Part shown: positions 36,198 to 48,100 of the stretch, in pieces
How positions within the stretch are numbered: position 1 is the stretch's first letter
How the letters are laid out: each line of letters opens with the position of its first letter
Assembly (NCBI GenBank): GCA_934047225.1
Contig: OW203983.1
Coordinates: forward strand, 38,064,310-38,128,309
Reading direction: 5' to 3'
Length of the DNA: 64,000 nt
From: Ypsolopha sequella
Lineage: Eukaryota; Arthropoda; Insecta; Lepidoptera; Ypsolophidae
Position numbers and translations under genes: made by a program
Notes under the pieces: model-generated
Database searches by the model: none
Seen by the model: only the letters and a program-made list of their open reading frames with translations
What the model was told of the DNA's origin: nothing

Positions 36198-39100
36198 CTA
36201 AAAAAAATAAAGTATGTTTAAAATATTATAATCAGTTGTTATTTGTTCTTTATGAAGTTAAAAAAGTATTTAAACGAGACTTTTGAAACGTGGGTTGAGC
36301 AGGGGGGCTTTCTAACTTGCTATCACAGCTAAATGAATGTCTCTGGCTTAGGCGCATTGCTCCCAAGTCAAGAGAAATAAAGCGTCATGCAAATCAACAC
36401 TTGGGTGGGCGAATTTAACGTTCACGTAAACAATTAACAATGAAGATCAGAGTTCCATTTAAAGTGAACCCTATTACAATAATACGATAGATTACATTAC
36501 CTGTTAATGACTCCATCTGGATGGTCCATCATTTTAATGATGTCTGCTTGGTCAGACGAGTCGAGCGGCGCTACTGAGATGTCTCTCACAGCTCTGAATT
36601 TACCGCAGTTATTGAGGTGCTCGTTTTCCAGACGAAAGAAGTTCCAGATGAAGCGTCTGTAACACCGGAATATACAGGTGATTGGTAATTCGACCTATTC
36701 CTTGAAAGGGGTTATACTAGAGATAATTTCCAACGAATTAAATCCTATCAACTAGGTGTCGAAAATGAATGGTCTCCGAGTTACGAAGGTTTTTGTATTA
36801 TTTTTCAAACTATCAGACTAATAACCAAAAATAAACCATTTAAAAATAACTATTCCTCTCTCAGCACTTATTTATTATATTTCTGATCAATGATAGACAA
36901 GTGATCATTTATAAAAAAAAACGTGCCCTGAATTCCCATAATCTCAGAATTAAAAGGTCTTAAGTGGAAAGAAAACCTTTTTTATTTTGTAATTTTTGAA
37001 ACATCGACGTGTTTAATACTTGAAAAAAAATTATCATTTTCAACCCCTAGTTGATAGGCATTATTTGTTGGAAATAATCCCTAGTATAACCCTTTTAAAG
37101 GAATAGGTCGAATTACCAATCACCCTGTATGGGTAATTTAAACTAGGTGATGGTGTTGAAATACCTACGGCGACAAAACAAAAATTCGGTTGTACTAGAC
37201 TGTAAAGAATAATAAGCGATAATTTATATCCAACAGTTGTAAAATTATTGCAGTGCTAACATCGGAAAAATTACTGCTGCAGATATTGGAAGTAAAGTAG
37301 TATCTAACCGAAATACTTCAAGCGGCGCCAATAGGGAGGTGACCGTCTCTCCGCTGACGATGTTGTTCTCTGTCAGTACGAACGATATCGTCCAGATAAA
37401 CCGTAACACGAAGTCCTCGATTATCGCGAAGTAGTAGAACTGAAATGACACATCAAATTGTGTTATTGGCTAAAATTAATCTATTATAAAAAAGAAGTCG
37501 TGAAACAAAGGTTTTGGTTAGAGTATGAATTCCAATTAATAATGAAACAAAGGCTGTATTTAAAAATTGGAGAGCCTAAAAAGAGAGCTAAGGTTCCAAG
37601 GGCTCCAGGCAAAAAAAAAGATCGGCTAAATCTGCGTGCGACCGACTTACAGGTACTATAAGAATACAATTTGAATGAAATGATCGCGGACAAGTTTGCC
37701 AGTAATTTACGAAGAAGTTGTACCTATGTTGTGACCTGCCTATCCTACCTAGGGTGCGGAAACATGGACGCTGACCAAAGCTCACACTCATAAAATAAAA
37801 GTGGCGCAGTGGGCTCTGGAGCGGACCACGCTAGGCATCTTTCTTGGGGATCGTGTACCGAACGTCGAGATTCGACAACGAACTAGAGTCGAAGATGTCG
37901 GTCAACGAATCACGAGACTTAGGTGGAGATGGGCGGGACATCTGGTTAGACGGGAAGACGGACGGTGGACTAGGGCAGTTACAGAGTGGCGGCCGAGGCC
38001 AGGAAAACGTTCAGTGGGTAGACCGATGGCCCGATGGCGAGTCGATATCGTCAGGGCTGTTGATGGGCAATGGATGAGGCTGGCGAACGACCGACGAAAA
38101 TGGCGTGGAGAAGAGGCCTATGCCCAACAGTGGGTGTATGTGGACTGAACGATGATGATGTACCTACCTATGTTCAGACGCCAGCATGACAGGGTACCTA
38201 TTGGCAGTTCATATTGCGGTGTCATTCATAGCCGTTAAAATAGTTAACAAATAGGAAGCTTGAACTGCAGGCGTCTGTACAACATCACACATAAACCACA
38301 ATGGTTTTCGTGAGGTTTGAAATGTAAACGGTTTTTTTATATAAATGCTAACAAGGGCCAGCACACTATCATAGGTAGGATTGCGTAAATTGAAATCGTG
38401 ACCTCTTATAAAAAAACATTGAGACAGTAAAGATAGGCAGCTATAGTCCACAGATGAGATGACAGAACAGTTATTGGCTGCAACGTTAAGGTTATCTAGC
38501 GAGTGACTTACCCCTTGACTGTAAACGATCTCCTCCCTGAGGAACTTGTTCTCGGCGTTGGGTCCGCAACTGAAGAGCCCCCAGTCCATCTTGACGTCCC
38601 ACGTGTAGGTGTACAGCGAGGAGATCAGCTGGCACGCGAACCAGAGGTACAGGAACGGGTTGTTGTACGGGTCTGGGTACGACTCTGTGGAGTGGACATT
38701 ACGTTACCTGCGTCTACGTCATGAGGGGCCTGCATGTAGCATAGCAGCGTGCAACCGTGTGATCAGTTACGGAAAGCAAAAAACACCGCAAAGCACGTAA
38801 AGCTGCTGGACCAGCTGATATCGAAAGATAATGGTCGTTATGGGTCCGTATAAGGTCAGATGCACAACTTCAAAAGACCATTTCACAAAAAATAATTTTA
38901 TTGACCAATTTACATAATGTAAAAAAAATCAATAAAAATAATATAGATTATTAAATAAATAATATAGATCCACTGAAATAATATAGATCTACTGAACAGA
39001 CTATAGGGCTGATCTAAACATTTTAGCAGAAACGCAAAACTTTAAGTTCGCTCGATAGAAAAAAAATACGAAGTGACCTCTAAATTTCATGTTTTTCGAG

Positions 39101-42100
39101 TGTTAAAGGACCTTCCTTAAATTATACAGCCTTGAAATTTATATTAAAAATAAGTGACCAATAACCCCATATAAACATTTTGGAATATTTTAATTATTCC
39201 ATCTAGAAGCCGAGTTATTAAAAAAAAACGCAGTTTCTCGTGAGCGCGTGTTTCTTTGTGGTCGTAACAGTCACGGCTGAGGGCGCGCTATTTTAAACTG
39301 AAACGAAACGTCATAGAGTTCAGTTCTGATTGATACAAAAGTGGCGCTCAATTTGATCTTATATGCACCCTTAAGCCGTGTTAAACTGTACGACGACCTG
39401 CGCAACTGACACCATTGGCCACCAACCACACGACAAGACGATCATCTCACATAACGCCATCCTGAGCGTCTAATGTTTTCATTACTAGCTAGTTTATCAA
39501 GAAGTTACACAACTTCGGTGGGCGGGCACGTACGGTGAAGAAATTCGATGGTCCTACCTCGGTAGTGCGTTGTCATGTAAGCAAGGGGTCGCAGGTTCGA
39601 ATCCTGGCCTAAGGAATTTTTTCAAAATAGTTTATTACTTGAAATTTGTTTCTGATTGATCTTGTCTAGTCTAAATCCGTCTTAATTAGACCATGGCTAG
39701 CCAAAAAATTGGTTAGACAATTGGTATTTTCTAAATAAAACCATGGAAAGGGGGTGTAGTGTGTGTCACAACTCACACACCCTTATCAATGTGTGTAACT
39801 ACTTATATACCAATCGATCTATAATTTGACCCAATATATACTACATCTGACTCTTGAACTAACCACTTCTTTCATTGGTTACGATACCGACCCTTTTACG
39901 GAGTTTGAACAAATGGTCCCCCTTCCGTTCTTCTCCCTCTGCTTCCCCAAATTCGGAAGTCTGGATACTAAATCACAGCTTTCAGAACGCATTTCTACTG
40001 CATTTATTTTACTTCGATGCTTATCTTGCCATACTCAACATTCATAAGTGTAGGAGCCAACACTCCACTATAAACTGCTAATCTGATCGTGTTTTTGCAC
40101 TCAGACTTTAGCTGCCCGTGATGGAGCGCCTTTCACTTTAGGTATTTGAAAATCTAGTCGATTTTAAAGAATACAAAATCGAGATTTATACGTTTTCTAA
40201 ATAGCTTACCAGCGTAAATGACCCTGAGTGTAGCGAAGAGCACCACGAAGAAGGTTGTGGAATATTTGCCCGCGTTCACAAGATGCGGGAAGGCCTCCTT
40301 CGAGTCGCGGTACCGACGGAGACATTGCCAGAAGCGGGTCCAAGCGGGCACGATGTTCACCAGCGCGCGGGTTATTATGAACAGCTTTGTTGTCTCGAAT
40401 GTGCCTGCCAACACGTCACACGCAACACGATATATACGAGAGTAAATATATTTAGACAGGTGAAGTGTCTGATTCCTGCGATAGGGCAATAGATATTGTA
40501 TAAAACGATAAATATTAACTACTGAACAAAGAGTTATTTTTAAAATGTTGCCCAAATATGAAATTTTATAATTTTACTGCCTGTTCGTTTATTTGCATAT
40601 TAACTGATCAAATTCGGTTTTAGGTACCGAAATAGGTGTATTCGTGAAATGTTTTTTAAAAGGAACAGTATATTTAGTTAGACAACTCACTATCAACATT
40701 GAACCAGTCGGAGCCACTGATATAAAAGGCGATCAAGTAATGAAAGTCTAAGAAGGCGGCAACGAAGGAGTTCCACTGGTCCGCCAGCCAGAAGTCTGCA
40801 AACAACACTGGCATGAACGGAGCGGCTAGGATGCGACCCTAGAACGGAAATTTTAGTTCTTAGCATTCAGTGATAGAGTCCAATTCAGTTTGACCAGTAT
40901 TGCACCTCCCGATTTCTGAATCAGTGTAACTGATTAGGAAACGAAAGATTTATCTATCGTTGTTTGCCAAGTTAACACATAAAATAAAGATTTATTGTAT
41001 GGTGCCAAGTAAGAATTTACATTTAACTGTATATTGTACAAGAACAAGAAAATAACTTACACATATCCTCAAAAACCAGAATCTGGCTTCGTGTCGAAAT
41101 ATCTTTAGCGGATTCATCAAGAAAACTAGCATTATCACCACCAATGCGAGAGGATTCACGAAAGGTGGTATACTTAAGCTGGCACTGTAAATAAAGCTCA
41201 GTATACTGAGCGCCCAAACCACACCAAAAATGGCTGCTAATTCCATCAGATGTTGTTCTGATAAATGATTTCTCGGATCCAATTCGAATATTAATACATG
41301 ATTCACGCCGGATGATCGCCAGCCGTAAACGTTGATTCCGATTAAAAATACAAATTCAACTAAAAGGAATGGTCCTCTGTACAATCTGAAGGCAGTTTTA
41401 AAATTTTCTGTGCCACCTTCGTGGAAGAGTGCTGAAACAAAAAGAAAATGGTTATTATATAATGGTTAATATTGAAATTACGGCCCACCATGCCTGGGAC
41501 CGATGGATGGCGGTATATCCATCCCTAATAGCCAGGCCTTATTTAGAACAGACTGGGGATCGTTCAACAATTACGTGATCATTTTTGGCCGTTTTTTTAA
41601 CCCCCTCCCCCCTATGTGATCAAGGCGTAATCTTTTGTTTTTAACCCCCCCCCCCCTCGCCTTGATTACGTAATCTTCGTCCGGGCTTAAAATGTTTGCT
41701 GTTTATTAGCACTGACACGTATGTCATGTTTCTATGGGTCTAAATGATCTAAATTTGGGAAGAGGGTCTGTCATTTGTTAATCTAAATCTACGTTTAACA
41801 GGAACAAAATAAACAGTAACGTAAATTTACGTTTGACAGGAACATGTACTTACACATGTTAATATTTATTTACGTCTGTCATTTTCAAAATTGGACGTAA
41901 ATATTTAAATATAATTTATTTATTTTCGGAAACCCGCCCCCCCAAATAATCAAATAATCCAGATGTATATACAAGCACCCGACCCTCCCCCCCTTCCAGT
42001 GATCACGTAATTGTTGAATGATCCCCTGGTGACGGGCAGCGGCGTCACTGGTGCGAGGGTTCCGGCATCGTGCTCACCAACCCGCCTACCCAGCGTGTGT

Positions 42101-45100
42101 GAGTATGGGCAATTCTTTCAGGATGACCGCCGGGACGAACTAGGCTGATGGATGGATGGATGATTGAAATTACTGATGTAGCGTTATATTCCGTAGAATA
42201 TTGAAAAATCAATCATTTCCGTAGAAAATCTGGCAGATTTCAGTTGATTTTAACCCGAAATCTGCCAGAATAGCCGTTAAGATACCCGTAGTGCGTTCTT
42301 ACTAATACAATTCCTCGCTCTGTTAACATGAGTTTCTTGTTGAGTCTAGTTGATACTTCCTTTGTTTACATTTTGTAGAAATTTATATCAGTAAATAATA
42401 TTAAATTGTAAATATATATGAATACTAGCAATATTCATTTTGTGATTTTAAGTTCATCTAGTAATTAGTCATTTAAGATATAATTAATTTGATAAATTAT
42501 CTATACCTCTATATTTTGATCACCTTCTGTACTTTGTTGTAGATCATAACAATCATCACAAGGATTTACAGGATACCAAATTCCTCGAAATTATTTTTCA
42601 TCAATACAGTACTTTGGTTTATGACTTGACATTGGCGGAATTAAATGTGTTATAACACACAATATCAGAAGCTAAAAACAAGAAATAATAATACCCGTAG
42701 TGTGATTTTAAAGACGTTTCACGTCAAAAAATTCTTTATTGTCAACTTGAATTGACCAACTGAACGGCTTTAAATATAATTTAGGGTCCAAGCAACGACC
42801 ATTTATTAAAAGAATATACGCTAGTGCTGTCTCCTGTCTGTCCCACTTGTCCCATGATGGGACAACTGACACGATTTCGTTGCAGTAGTCCCATGGGACA
42901 AGTGATACTAGTATTTTGGTTCCAGTTGTCCCATTACCATCACCGCCGTGTACAATCTGACAACACGCTGAGTAGGACGTACAGATCAGCAAAGCCATTT
43001 TGGAAGAAATTAAGAGTATTATGTATGAATGACGTCACGAGTAACGGTAAAACTGATAGATGAAAATAATTTCATATATTTTTGATGTGGGTGAAACCAG
43101 GGGCAAAAGGCAACTTATGGATAAGACAACGAAGAATAACTTTTTTATGGAACCCTAAAAATAACAACGATGATAGGGAATAACATGCAAAAACGTGTAG
43201 TTCATCATCAGATTTACGATCAGTCAGTCCATCGCAATTGATTGATATGATAACGTGTGTACAATAACTGATAGAGGTAGTTCTTCAATATATCAAGCAT
43301 TTGATGCTGGATCAATATATCCGTACATTTCTGATTAAGCGTATTTATAAACAAGAAATTATGTCGGTACCTACGCTTATACGGGATGTTAAGGCGATAT
43401 GTAAAAGTTTTAGCGTCCCTTTTACTCCATATGTGAAAAAACCCTCAGTGCGAGAGGGACGGATTCGTGGAAAAGTAGCAAAATGTCGGTTTTTTATTAA
43501 TATAAAATGTACTAAAAATGATATCAAAATTTCGTTTAACCAGGTCCTGGTCCAGGTTACAATCCATCTAATAAAATATAGTTGCATTTCATATGTCATT
43601 CCAAATTGTCAAACCAGGAGAATTGGTGTCAAAAAAGATCTCATTTCAATCAATATTTCTATCGAGCCGAATTTTTCCAATCGCGTTTCTGTTCTAACAG
43701 ATCCCTAGAAAAAGAATTCAAAAATAATATACTATTTTATCAAATTGATACATTATTTACTGAAGTAGATATGCACGTTCTAAAAGTGTTGATTTTTTTC
43801 CGTAGTGCCTTAAGATGAAGTTGCGCAAGCCGAAAAGTGGCGCTAGTATTCGTCCATACCCTGACAACCGTACGTGAAAAAAAATTGAGAAATCGAGAAA
43901 ATAAATCGGTTGTTTCATACATTATGGTCAGGTAGCTATGTAATTTTTCTATGAAACAGATGATTTTTTTTTCGCGATACGAGCCATGGCTCCATAGTAA
44001 AAGTTATTTGTATCGATGAGTACTATCGCCAGTTTTCGGCTTCCGCAACTTCGTCTTAACACCCAGGATATTCGTGATTTTGCAAATTGGTAGCAAAAAT
44101 TTTCCAATCTACAAAACTAACAGACGTTGTAAATTTAGAATGCATATTTATGCTACTATAATCTCTGTATATTTGCTAAATGATAGTACTGTTTGGGTTG
44201 TGGTCAGTACTATAAAACATGTGCGAGATAATGTTTAAGTAAATTTACAGTCTCCATTAATGTTTGGAAAGATATATGGAGCAAGCATATCAGAGTAAAT
44301 GTTTAGAAACTTTAATCCGACATCGGTACATGGATTTATTGGTACAGTCCGCGCGGAGTTCCGAGAAATCTTTATAAAAATTATGAAATGTTGTTTATAA
44401 TTTGCCCGACCGTCGCTTCATTGCTCCAGTGGGTTGAGAACTGAGAAATAAATTTAAAACAACAATATTAATTATTATTTAATTATAAGCTTTATTTATT
44501 AATATAAAAACTATAAAAATAGGTACTCGATATATTTCGGCCCACGGTATGGGGCCGTCATCAGTCGAATTTAATTATAAACAAGTCAACATTCCTGAAC
44601 ATTACTCGGGGCTCGCGCGCGTACATTATGCAGGACTATCGCTATTTACGCCAACGACATTTTCTACCGACTGCTGACCACGTCAACCATTATGGAAGCT
44701 TTTTGAAGGGGGAGACCCCATCAAATTATACAGACACGCAAAGAATTTTAAATGTCAAACGTTCCTTCGTAATAATGTCTTTTGAAATTAATTTATAGGT
44801 GGTGGGTTTTAATTTTATATATGTATATGAGGTATATATATATATATATATATATACATATTTTAATATACTCCTTTTTTTTACTAAAATCTAATATTGA
44901 TATTTATAGGTATTATATACTTATAGTATTTATACTAAATTACTAACATGTACTTTGTGTTTGCTCCAGCTCCTACAAGGTCTTCTTTCCTTTTAGACCT
45001 TATTTTCTCATGGAATACATACCACGTTTACAATCTATCACGTGACACTGGCAGAACAGTCGACATCGGCTGCATTTGCCAAAACAAAAATTGAATTGAA

Positions 45101-48100
45101 TTGAATGTCTTTTTCCGCGCGTCTTACAAATTATTGTAAAGGTAATGTAGGAAATGAAAAATTTACCAGATAAGACAACAGTGATAAACAGCACGATAAA
45201 AGATCCAGAGAACAATCCAACTTTGAAGGTCGTCCAGGGACTTTGCTGCTCGCCTAGAGGCGGCACTCGGAGCTTCTTCATAGCCTTCTGTCGGTCCCCA
45301 CCTTCAAGGTCGTTTGTGACTGTGGCCTCCGTGTCGCTGATCAGTCTGTCTATATCTTTATTTGTGTAGAAGTGGGACGTCTCCACGTGCTCCGCTCGCC
45401 ATTGGGCGCCGTTAGTTACGTTTAAAAGCTGGAAATGGAGACGATTATAAAGACTAACAGCACGACAACACAGCTAGTTAAAGTGACTATCGACCAGGGT
45501 TCCGCCTGTTAGGATTTCTCTTGTTCCTTATATAATAATTTTAGATAATAAAGTCCCGAAAAACAAATTAAACTCCCAGTGAAGTGCGGCTCACTGTAAT
45601 ACTAACTGTGCAGCGTCAAATTAGAATCCTTAGGATAAAATACTGAACTTCTGACAAAAATACTAACTTAGCGACAACTATATTGAGTTACGGAAAACAT
45701 AGTACATATAAGAAATTCAGTAGATACCAGCTTTTAGTTAATAATTCACATTTCACATTCACAATTCACAAAAGTAATAAAATAGTTGAAAAAAACTAAA
45801 TCAGCGTACCCCAACTCCATACAGTCTTATGGTTACTACAACTAGAGTGAATATGAAAATCCGGAGGCACGGAGGGAGGGCAGCTCCTGCCCACTGTAGC
45901 AAAGGCCAATATTTTTATATACGCATGTGCTTTATTACAAGGGCGAAGGGGCTGCTCTCCCTCTGCGCCTGAAGTGACTTAAAGCCAATAGTGAAAAGAA
46001 TGCATTATACGGTCAATGCTCATAGTTAGTTGCTGAATCAGTAATATATAGTACATATAGTTATATAGTACCCAAAAAGAAGGGCTAGATCATAGCGAAA
46101 AAAAAAAACAATTTTCGCAACAAAGCGAAACGCTATATTTGTATATGTACCTGTACCGATTTAAAAATACTTCTCTGACTGAACACAAATGAGTTTCTAA
46201 GGCACTTGAATCCTTACAGGTTAGTCGTCAGACATCTCAGCATTAAAAATATAAATTTGGTGTAGGTACGTAAATAATAGACCGTATGTAATTTAATTAA
46301 ATAAAAGCCAAGTTATAGTTATTGAGAGCAATTTTTATATTTTCCTCGCAGCTATTTTTATTCGCGTGCAAGTTGTCGCTAACTTAGTATAAATGGCAGC
46401 AATAATAATTTTTTGAGGAAGTTTAGGATATAAAATTAAAGCTCCTATAATATAAAATATAAAAATGAAACAGCATTTACTTTTAGGAGCTTTAATTTTA
46501 TATCCTAAACTTTCCAGCCATATATACTGCTCAATTATCCAAGTTTACTTGAATAAAATGAATTTTAATGCAGCTGCATGTTGCTTACCTTATCATGTTT
46601 CTTCAATATCTTTCTGAAACCTGTATAATTTAAGTTCTGGTAGTTCTGTAGAAGGATTAAACTTAGGTAAAATTCGCTGAAGGCAAGTTTTAACTCTTGC
46701 ACTTTACGGCGTGGTATGGGCGCCTTTTTGTCGCCTCCACCTTTGGGCTTTATTGTTTCAAAATGTGATTTTAGTTCGCTCTGCAGTGTCGCAAATTTTC
46801 GTGTCGCTTCTGCTAGTTTTTCTGTTAAGACAATGGTTCATTTTCAAAATATGATTGTAGTCATTATTGTAACATAATGATTTTAAATGATCATACAACA
46901 CAATGACCGCAAATGTTGCAATGCAAAAAAAGAACAAAAAGGAAACCTTTTACTGTTTACCATAGTTTATTAAGAGGTTGGTCGAGCATGCCTAGTTCAT
47001 ACAAACGAAATACTTTGTAATTAATAGATATTCTTAGGATAGTTTCTGTTTATTCCGATTGGTTTACAGAATATCTAGCTAGGTTCACAAATATATATTT
47101 TGAAAGGACACTGATTTAAAGACGATATGTAAGTAATTTAAAATTTCCATAGAACGCTTTTTTTTCTTATATTTCATGTTTAAATCAGTGTTCTTATTTA
47201 ACATAGTATATTTGGGAACCTAGATATACGTATTATGTAATGCAATCGGAATAAATACATACACACTACCTAAAGAATATATATGATTTACAAATGGTTT
47301 TGTTATTTCATTTGTATGAACTAGATTGCTCCGCTGGCCTATTAGGTTTTAACTAGAAGTATCAAAACACTAAAAATATGAATCTATAATACAATACCCG
47401 AATAGAAGGTGTTGATTTTCTTAAGCTCCTGATCAGAGTAGTGGAAGAATGTCTCATCAAAGTTGGCAAAATGTCTGGACAAAACCTCTGGCTCCACATT
47501 CTCGGCCGACGGGGCTTCCTCCACTGCTGTGTACAGCATTGCTTTCATCTCCTGTGAAGTATTGTTGTGTAAATGTAAAAATAGAAAGAGATAAGAAACC
47601 AGGACTTGTGCAAATACTTTAATTCTAAAGCTCACTTTCTGTAGGTCTGAGCGTTTAATAACAGAAGATAAACTTTACTCTTTCTAAATGATAAGTTTAG
47701 CAAGCTGTATAATTTTTATCTATACTGGAAAAAATACAGACTTCATTCATGTAAAGATGACTTAGTTTATATACTTTTCTATAAATATACAGTTACTGGT
47801 TCATGGAAAACAGTTTTTACCTGAAACCATTTCATATCTCGCCATTTTGCACCTGTTGATGAGAGATGGGTCGGAGTATGGTGTGGGAGCGGGAAAGGAA
47901 ACATATCTTAAGATGTGCGCAAAATTTCATCGAGATCAAACACCTAAAGCGGACGTACAATACCCGGTTTCAGCTTTTAAATGGCAGCTGAGCAGGAGCG
48001 TTGATATTTCAGATTTGTAAGATTTTCAGAAAAAATGCTCAAAAACAGCTTAGCAATGTACTTATACAAATAGCAAACTATATGCAAAATAGTTATTTAT

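Noticed and set aside
39545..39620. tRNA gene
   Set aside because: Only a B-box and part of a D-arm are present. The acceptor and anticodon stems do not pair, so it is listed as a possible SINE head.
43301..43708. 135-codon gene in XPR1 intron 4
   Set aside because: No motif, and an equally open frame lies on the opposite strand. Chance or repeat-derived.
45000..45166. Extension of XPR1 exon 4 past 45167
   Set aside because: The open frame continues, but GTAAAT after TCT-G is a donor and exon 5 continues the family sequence in phase.
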